Positions 1 through 6,348 of a DNA stretch of 24,450 nt are shown here, piece after piece; the first letter of the stretch is position 1, and each line of letters opens with the position of its first letter. Made by a program: the position numbers and the translations under genes. Source of the DNA: a virus; the IMG/VR virus record IMGVR_UViG_3300021091_004950, positions 1-24,450 of that record; one strand, given 5' to 3'. The notes under the pieces are model-generated. The model did not search any database. It had not been told where the DNA came from and was given only the letters and a program-made list of their open reading frames with translations.

Positions 1-369
1 ACCAATAACCTTACCATCCTTTGCAGGTATGTAAGCTACATGTGCAAACCCCATAAATGGTGCATGATGATGCGAACAAAGTGAGGTTACTTTAATATTA
101 GTTTGTGAAACCATTCCATCATACTTATCTATATTATCAAAAGCGGTAATTTTAGGAGGCTCACTATAACAACCCCAAGCAAAATCTTCTACAAACGCTT
201 TTGCAACTCTATGAGGAGTATTAGCACTATTCGGGTCATTTCTCCAATCATAACCTAATGCATCCATATAAGCTTCGTAAGCCTTAGATGCTTTTTCTAT
301 TATTTGTTCTCTTTCTTCTTGTGTATGAGGATGATTGTGATTCGCAAAAGCTAATTTTTTCTTAAACAT
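1..369 (-). CDS. folE: GTP cyclohydrolase I (FolE), 5' part, cut by window edge
   Basis: Reading the minus strand from ATG at 369 gives 123 codons that stay open to the window edge. The product has TPHRVA at residues 51-56 and the zinc/catalytic signature SLCSHHHAPFMG around residues 96-107, with Cys98 and the His pair 100-101 as expected ligands. Both are hallmarks of type I GTP cyclohydrolase, which converts GTP to 7,8-dihydroneopterin triphosphate. The family is about 180-220 residues, so roughly 60-100 C-terminal residues lie outside the window. With queD and queE nearby, the likely role is the first step of 7-deazaguanine synthesis rather than folate. It diverges from the fibre gene at 425 and has its own sigma70-like promoter. 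Family assignment is firm; pathway role is inferred from context. Confidence 0.93.
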   Translation of the reverse strand, partial: MFKKKLAFANHNHPHTQEEREQIIEKASKAYEAYMDALGYDWRNDPNSANTPHRVAKAFVEDFAWGCYSEPPKITAFDNIDKYDGMVSQTNIKVTSLCSHHHAPFMGFAHVAYIPAKDGKVIG

Positions 370-375
370 ATTAAT

Positions 376-403
376 ATTATATGATAAGATGTAACAAGAT
401 CAA
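376..403 (-). promoter_or_regulatory. Sigma70-like promoter of folE
   Basis: On the minus strand, TTGATC (403-398), a 16-base spacer and a perfect TATAAT (381-376). Only 6 bases separate the -10 box from the folE ATG at 369, so transcription would start at or very near the start codon. The type matches the promoters of queD and queE, suggesting early expression. Confidence 0.55.
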
Positions 404-411
404 CATAAATA
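404..411 (+). promoter_or_regulatory. Late promoter motif CATAAATA
   Basis: CATAAATA, one base from the T4 late consensus TATAAATA, ends 13 bases before the ATG of the fibre gene at 425. It faces away from the folE promoter, giving a divergent early/late pair. Confidence 0.5.
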
Positions 412-424
412 ATATAGTAGATTT

Positions 425-1378
425 ATGGCTGATACAACTATATCTGGTTTAACGTTGGGTGTACCTCCTGTAGGAGCTGTATTACCCTACTCCGACGGTA
501 CAATAACAAGAAAAACAACTACAGATAATATATTGGCCAATGCAGGGAACGTTGGTCTAGGTACAACATCTCCTACTTCTAAATTAACCGTTAGCGGTAG
601 TATTTATTCATCCGGACAGGGTAGGTTCGCGGGGTGGTATACCGGGGGTGATGGTGCGGGTCTGGCCACTGAAATAGGTACAAGCGGGGGGCAAGGATAT
701 CTTTATGCATTTAATAGGACAGCGAGTACATATGCGCCTATCAATATAGCAACAGGCAATGCAGGGTTACAAATTAATACAAATGGTGTTATTAATGCTA
801 CCGGTACTTTAAATTTAGCAGGCCCTTATAAAGGAACCATTCAAAGAGGTTCTTACGGTTCATTAACAATAGGTGGTTCTAATAACGGTTACTCGGGTAT
901 AGATTTTACAGATGCAGCTGCAACATTCATGATAAATAATTCTGATGGTTTATGTGGTGTTTATAAAAATAATAACTCTTGGGCATGGTATTTTGATGGA
1001 AGTGGTAATTTAATAACTGGATCAGTTCCATGGAATAGTATTACGGGTAGACCTAAAATTGCATGGGCAAGATTTAATGGTAGTGGTGCTATACAAGCTG
1101 GTAGTTCTGGAGTGAATTCTGTGACAAATAATCCTTCGGGATTAGGTACTAATATCTATAGAATTAATGTTACTGGTGCTGGGTTTAGTAATGCAAATTA
1201 CTCTGTTACAGGAATGACACGTTTTAATAATTATACAAATTCAATGCAGTTGTATACCGGTACGGGTGAAAATACTACATATAATCCAACATCAACTGTT
1301 TTTTATGTTAGTACAAATAATGATCAAGGAGGCGGTATTAACACTCATACAAATTATATTCAAGTTATAGGTACATAA
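425..1378 (+). CDS. Tail-fibre / adhesin-like structural protein
   Basis: 317 residues, probably an appendage protein exposed on the virion. The N-terminus (MADTTISGLTL, about residues 1-40) is shared with the next gene and may be an attachment module. Residues 42-57 contain NVGLGTTSPTSKLTVSGS, a motif common in phage and bacterial fibre proteins. The rest is rich in Gly, Asn, Ser and Thr with no cysteine cluster or enzyme motif. The C-terminal third, beginning KIAWARFNGSGAIQ, resembles the receptor-facing C-terminal domain of other phage fibres, usually seen as AWVNFNGTG followed by short beta strands. It begins an adhesin-rich run preceded by a late-type promoter and ends one base before the next ATG. 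The exact virion position is unknown. Confidence 0.7.
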   Translation: MADTTISGLTLGVPPVGAVLPYSDGTITRKTTTDNILANAGNVGLGTTSPTSKLTVSGSIYSSGQGRFAGWYTGGDGAGLATEIGTSGGQGYLYAFNRTASTYAPINIATGNAGLQINTNGVINATGTLNLAGPYKGTIQRGSYGSLTIGGSNNGYSGIDFTDAAATFMINNSDGLCGVYKNNNSWAWYFDGSGNLITGSVPWNSITGRPKIAWARFNGSGAIQAGSSGVNSVTNNPSGLGTNIYRINVTGAGFSNANYSVTGMTRFNNYTNSMQLYTGTGENTTYNPTSTVFYVSTNNDQGGGINTHTNYIQVIGT

Positions 1379-1379
1379 T

Positions 1380-2258
1380 ATGGCTGATACAACAATATCT
1401 CAATTAAATTTAGTAACACCAATTGGTGAAGCATCTATACCTTTGTCGCAAAATAGTAATACTAGTCGAACCTTAGCATCTAGTTTAACAGCAAATTGTT
1501 TGCCTGTTGGTTCTCTTTATTCAGTTCAATATTTAATTGTAGGCGGTGGAGGTGGAGGTGGACAAGATTACGGAGGAGGCGGCGGAGCAGGGGGATTTTT
1601 AGAAGGTAATACACAAATTGCAGTAGGTCAAACATATCCGGTTATTGTTGGTCTAGGAGGTACAAGGGAATATCAATATATTGTTAACAAAAATGGCGGT
1701 AATTCGTCTTTTAATAACGTTATTGCTTATGGAGGGGGGAAGGGCGGTGGACATAATGCAAATATATATACTCAGGATACATTAGGCGGTAAAGATGGAG
1801 GTAGTGGTGGTGGGCCATATAGGGGCTATCAAAATATTAGCGCTGCTAAAGGCAGAGGCATCTTCGGTCAAGGTAATGATAGTGCCCCAGGGTCTGCAGA
1901 TTACGGCGGTGCAGGAGGTGGTGCAGGAGGACCTGGTGGAATAGATAATAATGGCGGTCCAGGAAAATATTCAACTATTACAGGGACAAACACGTATTAT
2001 GCTAGTGGCGGTACTATAAAAAATTCTAATGTTGCTCTACTAGATAAACCCTCCAATACAGGGTACGGAGGCGATGCTAATTATGGAGGTTGGGGTGTAG
2101 CGAGTGGAGGAGGATCAGGTATAGTAGTAATTGCTTATCCTGGCGCGCCGCGTGGTACTGCATATCTTAATTCTACAACAATACTAGTACCTGATACAAC
2201 ATCTAGACCTGGATATACAGTACATAAATTTTTACAAGGGGGCTATTTTATAGCATAA
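1380..2258 (+). CDS. Glycine-rich tail-fibre tip / adhesin-like protein
   Basis: 292 residues. The first about 40 residues (MADTTISQLNL and following) are paralogous to the N-terminus of the upstream fibre gene. From residue 51 the sequence reads YLIVGGGGGGGQDYGGGGGAGG and continues as glycine-rich loops to about residue 245. It closes with GSGIVVIAYPG and, near the end, GYTVHKF. This pattern is typical of glycine-rich host-recognition domains of phage fibres, which fold as polyglycine-II-like or loop-rich tips. The gene starts 2 bases after the upstream stop and its TAA lies inside the next late-promoter motif. A receptor-binding role is inferred from composition and context. Confidence 0.7.
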   Translation: MADTTISQLNLVTPIGEASIPLSQNSNTSRTLASSLTANCLPVGSLYSVQYLIVGGGGGGGQDYGGGGGAGGFLEGNTQIAVGQTYPVIVGLGGTREYQYIVNKNGGNSSFNNVIAYGGGKGGGHNANIYTQDTLGGKDGGSGGGPYRGYQNISAAKGRGIFGQGNDSAPGSADYGGAGGGAGGPGGIDNNGGPGKYSTITGTNTYYASGGTIKNSNVALLDKPSNTGYGGDANYGGWGVASGGGSGIVVIAYPGAPRGTAYLNSTTILVPDTTSRPGYTVHKFLQGGYFIA

Positions 2259-2261
2259 ATA
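2254..2261 (+). promoter_or_regulatory. Late promoter motif CATAAATA
   Basis: CATAAATA overlaps the stop codon of the glycine-rich fibre gene and ends exactly 5 bases before the ATG at 2267. There is no Shine-Dalgarno sequence between motif and start. Confidence 0.5.
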
Positions 2262-2266
2262 TTTCT

Positions 2267-2701
2267 ATGCAATACGACAAAATATTAGAAGAGAGTTTAA
2301 AGAGTACATCTTTAAAGCGTATTCGTATTAAAGTAGATCCTGCATTGGTTACCGCAGGCACCGAGCTTAAGGGATTAGACGGTTATGAGGGGTATGTTCT
2401 AGAAGAGTGTATGGGTAAAATAAGAGTTTTAGTTTTAACTCCTGATATGCCTATTCACGATATACCTGAAGAATTTATTGAAACGTTTGCAGCAAAACAT
2501 GATCACGATGTATTTGAAGAATTTAAAGCTTTTGCAGTCCAAAATTTAATAAAAGGAGGGATGTCAGAAAATAGTCCAACCTTAGAACAGGTAAGACATT
2601 GTGGTTGCCTTAATGATATCGAACAATATTTAAAACAATCGGGATTTACCGGAGAAAGACTGGCCGATCTATACAGAGATTTTATAACCAATGACACCTA
2701 A
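2267..2701 (+). CDS. Hypothetical protein, 144 aa
   Basis: Not recognised. An acidic soluble protein with no signal peptide or membrane segment. Residues about 18-70 (KRIRIKVDPALVTAGTELK, then YEGYVLEE and IRVLVLTPD) look like a small beta-barrel. The C-terminal half is helical, with a CGC motif near residues 112-114. The start is fixed by the late motif 5 bases upstream. The gene overlaps the next one by 11 bases (ATG at 2691, stop at 2699-2701), which suggests translational coupling. With adhesin genes upstream and a late promoter, a virion or assembly role is possible but not shown. Confidence 0.75.
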   Translation: MQYDKILEESLKSTSLKRIRIKVDPALVTAGTELKGLDGYEGYVLEECMGKIRVLVLTPDMPIHDIPEEFIETFAAKHDHDVFEEFKAFAVQNLIKGGMSENSPTLEQVRHCGCLNDIEQYLKQSGFTGERLADLYRDFITNDT

Positions 2702-3293
2702 ATTCGATCAATTATCTGAAGGCTTTCTTAGTGGGTTAGGTAAAACAATATCTAGTGCTGCTAATATGGCCCAGAAAGCATATAACTTTCCAGGAAAAGC
2801 TATTGGTGCTTTAAACAAAGTAGTACAGCAAGGAGATATATCCCCTATCACCGGTGCGGCGAAAGCTGTGGGTGATAAACTGCAAGGTAGAAAACCAGGA
2901 GATCAACCCTCAGATATTAGTCAACAATTACCTCCTTTAAAAGCAGGTGATAAGGTTAGATTTTATGATGATACAGTATTTAAAAATATGCCAACAGGTG
3001 TAGAAGCTAAATTAGACCAACCTCAAAAATTCCAAGGTGGTAATCTTTATAATGCTACCATTAAAAACCACCCAAAAATAGGATCTATAAAAGTTTATGA
3101 TAATCCTAATGAATCATTAGGTAACATGCGTAGAGTGCATTATTTTGATAAATCCGGTGCCCCTATAACCAATGATACAAGTTTAACAAAATTTCTGTAT
3201 GTTGGGCCTAACCCCGATGCATCGCAAAAGGAATATGTTTTCTCGGACAATGAAACACGGTTAACCCCTGGAGCTTCACAACAAAAAGTATAA
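2691..3293 (+). CDS. Hypothetical protein, 200 aa
   Basis: Not recognised. The N-terminal about 75 residues are rich in Ala, Gly and Lys and predicted helical (FLSGLGKTISSAANMAQKA). A Pro/Asp/Gln linker follows, then a beta-rich C-terminal domain beginning LKAGDKVRFYDD near residue 84. The basic helical N-terminus would suit a virion or core-associated protein, but there is no diagnostic motif. It overlaps the upstream gene by 11 bases and is followed by a late promoter for the next gene. Confidence 0.7.
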   Translation: MTPKFDQLSEGFLSGLGKTISSAANMAQKAYNFPGKAIGALNKVVQQGDISPITGAAKAVGDKLQGRKPGDQPSDISQQLPPLKAGDKVRFYDDTVFKNMPTGVEAKLDQPQKFQGGNLYNATIKNHPKIGSIKVYDNPNESLGNMRRVHYFDKSGAPITNDTSLTKFLYVGPNPDASQKEYVFSDNETRLTPGASQQKV

Positions 3294-3296
3294 ATA
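3289..3296 (+). promoter_or_regulatory. T4-type late promoter TATAAATA
   Basis: An exact TATAAATA overlaps the stop codon of the upstream gene (3291-3293) and ends 8 bases before the ATG at 3305. There is no Shine-Dalgarno sequence in the gap. Confidence 0.6.
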
Positions 3297-3304
3297 ATAA
3301 TACT

Positions 3305-3511
3305 ATGCCAGCAAAATCAGAAAAGCAAAAGAAATTCTTTGGTGTCGTTATGGGTGCTAAAAAAGGTCAAAAAGGTATAACCGGCGCGGCTAAAAAAGCT
3401 GCTAAAGAAATGCCTAAAAAAGAAATTAAAAAGTTTCTTAAGAAAGAAAGCTTCAATGATACTGTAAACGAAATATTGACCGAAATATTTAAAATTAAGA
3501 ATAATGGCTGA
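3305..3511 (+). CDS. Small basic DUF3008-like protein, 68 aa
   Basis: The protein begins MPAKSEKQKKFFGVVMGAKK, continues with ITGAAKKAAKEMPKKEIKKF, and is very lysine-rich. This pattern (MPxxSxxQxxFFG, then a K/A-rich stretch, then a KDxKKFxxxK-like block) matches the DUF3008 family, small proteins of unknown function common in T4-like marine phages and in some bacteria. The basic charge would allow nucleic-acid binding, but function is unknown. It has its own late promoter, and its last 8 bases overlap the start of the next small ORF. Confidence 0.75.
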   Translation: MPAKSEKQKKFFGVVMGAKKGQKGITGAAKKAAKEMPKKEIKKFLKKESFNDTVNEILTEIFKIKNNG

Positions 3512-3662
3512 TAGTTATATTATTTCAAAAGCCGGTTATTTCCTTCTAGACGAAAACAACGAGCTTATATTAGATGAAAGCGGAAGACCTCTGACGTTTA
3601 AGGAAAAAGAAACAGCAGAAAAATATCTAAAAGATAAAAATATCACAGGAACTGTAAAATAG
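3504..3662 (+). CDS. Hypothetical small protein, 52 aa
   Basis: A short ORF from ATG 3504 to TAG 3660-3662, in a different frame from the upstream gene and overlapping it by 8 bases. The product starts MADSYIISKAGYFLLDENNE and has a hairpin-like repeat, FLLDENNELILDESGRPL, followed by a charged helix. I do not recognise the family. Support comes from tight packing, a normal composition and its filling an otherwise empty 200-base stretch. The MAD start recalls the fibre genes upstream but nothing further is shared. Confidence 0.55.
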   Translation: MADSYIISKAGYFLLDENNELILDESGRPLTFKEKETAEKYLKDKNITGTVK

Positions 3663-3666
3663 TCAG

Positions 3667-3695
3667 TTGATTTTTTGGTACTATTTGATTATAAT
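3667..3695 (+). promoter_or_regulatory. Sigma70-like promoter of queD
   Basis: TTGATT (3667-3672), a 17-base spacer and a perfect TATAAT (3690-3695). This is the best-formed host-type promoter in the window. The ATG of queD is 28 bases downstream of the -10 box, leaving room for a short leader with a weak purine stretch (AGAAAGA). Confidence 0.7.
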
Positions 3696-3723
3696 ATAAT
3701 AGGTATATAGAAAGAACTGTACT

Positions 3724-4434
3724 ATGAAATACGAAAGTACTAAAATTATTGAGTTAGGTAGTTGTGCATTTAGACAGTGGAAAGCTAATCACAGTCATTG
3801 CAAGTTTATTCATGGTTATAGACTACAAGCTAAGTTTTGGTTTGGTTGCAATGAACTTGATGAAAAAAATTGGGTAGTAGATTTTGGTGGGTTAGATGAT
3901 CTTAAAAATATTTTACAAAAACAATTTGATCATACATTATGTGTAGCAGATGACGATCCATTGCTAGAAGGATTTAAATCATTACATACTGCTGGAGGCT
4001 GTGATCTACGCGTAATGCAAGGCGGTGTAGGGATTGAGAAAACCGCGGAATGGTGCTTTAATACGGCGAATGAATATTGCCTAAACATTACAAATGGGAG
4101 ATGTTGGGTAGAAAAAGTAGAAGTTTGGGAGCATGAAAAGAACTCGGCTATTGTAACTAAAAATGACAATACATTCAAAGTAAATGTACAAAATTCATTA
4201 GAAGTAAATAATACGGAGACAAGAGGTGCACCTCAAAATCATGTAAGGAATTTTATGGCAGATATTGCTGAGCAAACTGGTGTTAATTTAGAGACAGTAA
4301 TAAAGAACCCACCTCCAATTAGTAATAAACCTGGTGCTGGGCAGCCGCACCCTCAACCGGCTCCAGTTAAAAACAAAGTCACATCTGGGTGGTCTGACTT
4401 ATTCGGCGGTACATCTTGGGGCGCAAATCGCTAA
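3724..4434 (+). CDS. queD: 6-carboxy-5,6,7,8-tetrahydropterin synthase (QueD) with C-terminal extension
   Basis: QueD converts dihydroneopterin triphosphate to 6-carboxytetrahydropterin, the second step of 7-deazaguanine synthesis. Residues 14-33 (CAFRQWKANHSHCKFIHGYR) hold the zinc-binding and catalytic region, with Cys26 and His30. The usual HGH is HGY, a form I associate with alphaproteobacterial QueD. WVVDFGGLDDL (50-60), FDHTLCVADDDP (68-79) and the Glu/Trp-containing core near 100-140 complete the domain. The family is about 120-150 residues. Here the core ends near 150 and is followed by about 75 extra residues: a helical part (NHVRNFMADIAEQTGVNLETV), a Pro-rich linker and a terminal SGWSDLFGGTSWGANR. 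The stop abuts the stop of convergent phoH. Core assignment is strong; the tail's role is unknown. Confidence 0.9.
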   Translation: MKYESTKIIELGSCAFRQWKANHSHCKFIHGYRLQAKFWFGCNELDEKNWVVDFGGLDDLKNILQKQFDHTLCVADDDPLLEGFKSLHTAGGCDLRVMQGGVGIEKTAEWCFNTANEYCLNITNGRCWVEKVEVWEHEKNSAIVTKNDNTFKVNVQNSLEVNNTETRGAPQNHVRNFMADIAEQTGVNLETVIKNPPPISNKPGAGQPHPQPAPVKNKVTSGWSDLFGGTSWGANR

Positions 4435-5166
4435 TTATCTTTTAATTGTAGCTATTACTCTAACAATAAATTTTAATAATTTACTTCTCGTAATATCGTC
4501 TTCAGAAAAATGGAATACATGTATTCCATTATTTGTGCTTTCATTTGTATCAAAACCTTCCATTATATTTTTAAATCCGGATTTATGAATATCTGATTGA
4601 AGAGAATCTCCTATAACAAATAACTTACAATTACGACCATATCTGGTTAAAATAGTAACTAATTCACTATGCTCTAAATTTTGTGCTTCGTCTACTATAA
4701 CCACGCTATTTTGAAAAGTAGAACCTCTCAAGAAATTTACAGGAATGCATTTTAAATATTCATTATCAAACAATACATTTGTCATTTGTTTACCTACTAA
4801 TTCATCACACTTCTCCACTAAAGGAATGCTCCATGGTTTAAATTTTTCGTCAACCTCACCTGGTAAACTACCCAGTTTACGTGTAGCGGATTCTACAATA
4901 CTTCTTATATAAATTATTTCATCAATTTTCTTCTCCTTTAAAAGTGATAAAGCCACGTATGTGGCACAATATGTTTTTGAAGAACCTGCAGGACCATCAC
5001 AGAAGATAATATGAGAATCGTCTTGAAACGCCTTATCTACGAAAGCTTTGTGATGTTCATTAAAGTGAAATTTTTGATCTATTTTAAAATTTAGAAAAAT
5101 ATCAGATTTAATGAGTTTTTGATCATCACGAGCAGCTTTTTTAAGCTGTCTGTCCTTCTTTGACAT
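4435..5166 (-). CDS. phoH: PhoH-like P-loop ATPase
   Basis: 243 residues, close to usual phage PhoH length. Walker A is GPAGSSKT (58-65), Walker B VVIVDEAQN (155-163), and FVIGDSLQSD (183-192) matches the sensor-like GDxxQ motif of the PhoH/helicase-like fold. LPGEVDEKFKPW (101-112) is also characteristic. PhoH is a cytoplasmic ATPase widespread in marine phages. Its role is unsettled: proposals include RNA handling and phosphate-stress response. The N-terminal about 25 residues are highly basic (MSKKDRQLKKAARDDQKLIK). The gene is convergent with queD with no bases between the stops, and divergent from the small gene at 5219. Confidence 0.92.
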   Translation of the reverse strand: MSKKDRQLKKAARDDQKLIKSDIFLNFKIDQKFHFNEHHKAFVDKAFQDDSHIIFCDGPAGSSKTYCATYVALSLLKEKKIDEIIYIRSIVESATRKLGSLPGEVDEKFKPWSIPLVEKCDELVGKQMTNVLFDNEYLKCIPVNFLRGSTFQNSVVIVDEAQNLEHSELVTILTRYGRNCKLFVIGDSLQSDIHKSGFKNIMEGFDTNESTNNGIHVFHFSEDDITRSKLLKFIVRVIATIKR

Positions 5167-5167
5167 C

Positions 5168-5175
5168 TATAAATA
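5168..5175 (+). promoter_or_regulatory. Late promoter motif TATAAATA, plus strand
   Basis: An exact TATAAATA in the phoH/5219 divergent gap, 43 bases upstream of the ATG at 5219. It overlaps a minus-strand AATAAATA, so only one of the two may be used. Confidence 0.35.
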
Positions 5176-5181
5176 TTTATT
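5174..5181 (-). promoter_or_regulatory. Late promoter motif AATAAATA in front of phoH
   Basis: On the minus strand AATAAATA (5181-5174) ends 7 bases before the phoH ATG at 5166. It has the same short spacing as other late motifs in the window. Confidence 0.4.
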
Positions 5182-5182
5182 C

Positions 5183-5210
5183 TGGATAAAGCCAATTTGT
5201 CAATTATAAT
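5183..5210 (+). promoter_or_regulatory. Sigma70-like promoter of the 68-aa gene
   Basis: A perfect TATAAT (5205-5210) ends 8 bases before the ATG at 5219. A weak -35 candidate TGGATA (4 of 6 matches) lies 16 bases upstream. Confidence 0.35.
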
Positions 5211-5218
5211 AGAATTTA

Positions 5219-5425
5219 ATGAGTGTTAAGTTAGATGCTGAATTAACTGATAAGGAATTTAAAAATTTACACCATGTTTTAGGAGAATTTCGTAGAATTA
5301 CTAGAGATCATTATTATAGGTTCGTTAAAACAAATTATTGCTATTCTGAAAGTGAGCACAATAAAGAAATTTACTTTATTGCTGAATCCCTTCTTAAGAA
5401 ACTAGTTGAAGATAAACAGAAGTAA
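5219..5425 (+). CDS. Hypothetical protein, 68 aa
   Basis: Not recognised. A charged, mostly helical soluble protein (LTDKEFKNLHHVLGEFRRIT) with no cysteine cluster or membrane segment. It lies between divergent phoH and queE and has its own TATAAT-type promoter. The gap to queE is 15 bases and contains the queE -10 box. Position suggests an early gene, perhaps expressed with queE, but no function can be assigned. Confidence 0.65.
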   Translation: MSVKLDAELTDKEFKNLHHVLGEFRRITRDHYYRFVKTNYCYSESEHNKEIYFIAESLLKKLVEDKQK

Positions 5426-5433
5426 ATTATAAT
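5406..5433 (+). promoter_or_regulatory. Sigma70-like promoter of queE
   Basis: TTGAAG (5406-5411), a 16-base spacer and a perfect TATAAT (5428-5433) ending 7 bases before the ATG at 5441. The arrangement matches the folE promoter. Confidence 0.5.
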
Positions 5434-5440
5434 TACTTAA

Positions 5441-6184
5441 ATGGACAATACTTTATTTTTAAGTGACGATAAGATTTTCTACACATTAGAAGGCGAGGGT
5501 GAATATGTAGGTCGACCCTCTGTCTTTATGAGGCTATCAATGTGTAATTTAACATGCAAGGGATTTGCATCTGCAGATTCACCTAATGGGTGCGATAGTT
5601 TTATCAGTTGGTCTGTTAAGAATAGAATGTCTTTTGATGAAATATTTGATTATATGTCACAAAATAAATATAATTGTTATTTAAAAGACGGAGCTATTCT
5701 TAAGATTACCGGTGGTGAGCCTCTTATTCAACAAAAACAACTTTTAAATTTTATAGAGGCTTTTATAGCAAGATATGCATTTTGCCCTATTATAGATTTT
5801 GAGACGAATGCAACTATTTTACCAGATGATGCTTGGGTTAAGAAATATTCTGCCACTTTTACCACTTCACCTAAATTAAAAAATAATGGTGACCCTGAAG
5901 AAAAAAGATATAAACCTGCAGTACTTAGATGGCATGTCGACAACGGCTCGGGGTTTAAATTTGTTATTAATGATAATAAAGATTTTGAAGAAGTATTAGA
6001 AAAGTATATACATAATACAGAGGTACGTGTACCTTATAATCGTGTATGGCTAATGCCTTGCTGTGGTAGTAGACAAGAGCATACTGAGAAAGCCGCTCTA
6101 GTAGCAGAACTATGTAAACAACACAACATAAAATTTAGCCCTAGGCTTCAATTAGTTATCTGGGATAAAGCATTAAAGGTATGA
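5441..6184 (+). CDS. queE: 7-carboxy-7-deazaguanine synthase (QueE), radical SAM enzyme
   Basis: QueE converts 6-carboxytetrahydropterin to 7-carboxy-7-deazaguanine (CDG), the common precursor of preQ0, queuosine and 7-deazaguanine DNA bases. The N-terminus reads FYTLEGEGEYVGRPSVFMRL (13-32), followed by CNLTC (Cys35, Cys39) and GCD (Cys51). The 4Fe-4S cysteines are therefore spaced C-x3-C-x11-C instead of the canonical radical-SAM C-x3-C-x2-C. QueE is known for such cluster-loop variation. ITGGEPL (89-95) is the SAM-binding GGE motif. The length of 247 is near normal (about 210-250). The last 4 bases overlap the ATG of the next ORF, so this gene heads an operon of three. Confidence 0.92.
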   Translation: MDNTLFLSDDKIFYTLEGEGEYVGRPSVFMRLSMCNLTCKGFASADSPNGCDSFISWSVKNRMSFDEIFDYMSQNKYNCYLKDGAILKITGGEPLIQQKQLLNFIEAFIARYAFCPIIDFETNATILPDDAWVKKYSATFTTSPKLKNNGDPEEKRYKPAVLRWHVDNGSGFKFVINDNKDFEEVLEKYIHNTEVRVPYNRVWLMPCCGSRQEHTEKAALVAELCKQHNIKFSPRLQLVIWDKALKV

Positions 6185-6348
6185 AGTTTAAGGAATTTGT
6201 TAAAGGGCCTGAGGCCGAACCAATTGAGCAAAACGGCGGTAAATTAACTGTTAAGGACTGGATTAGCGAATTAACTGATGGTAAAGGTATAGATGAAGAG
6301 AGAGTGTATATTATTGTTGGTAGTTTTATAAATAAACTAAAACAATGA
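6181..6348 (+). CDS. Hypothetical small protein, 55 aa
   Basis: ATG at 6181 overlaps the queE stop (ATGA), and TGA at 6346-6348 overlaps the next ATG (ATGA). This is strong positional evidence for a real, translationally coupled gene. The product starts MKFKEFVKGPEAEPIEQNGG and continues LTVKDWISELTDGKG with a short hydrophobic YIIVGSFI. No family recognised. Its place between queE and the kinase hints at a shared process, but this is inference. Confidence 0.65.
   Translation: MKFKEFVKGPEAEPIEQNGGKLTVKDWISELTDGKGIDEERVYIIVGSFINKLKQ
6327..6334 (+). promoter_or_regulatory. Possible late promoter TATAAATA inside the 55-aa ORF
   Basis: An exact TATAAATA ends 10 bases before the kinase ATG at 6345. 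It lies within coding sequence (Phe-Ile-Asn-Lys codons), so it may be a chance match. Confidence 0.3.

Noticed and set aside
931-938. GATAAATA as a late promoter
   Set aside because: Inside the fibre gene with no start codon for a real gene after it.
4430-4452. Inverted repeat GCTAATTA / TAATTGTAGC over the queD and phoH stops as a bidirectional terminator
   Set aside because: Stem is AT-rich with a 2-base bulge and no T-run on either side; too weak to annotate.
4334-4588. Plus-strand 84-aa ORF overlapping queD and phoH ends
   Set aside because: Out of frame with queD and antisense to phoH; hydrophobic composition arises from AT-rich shadow reading.
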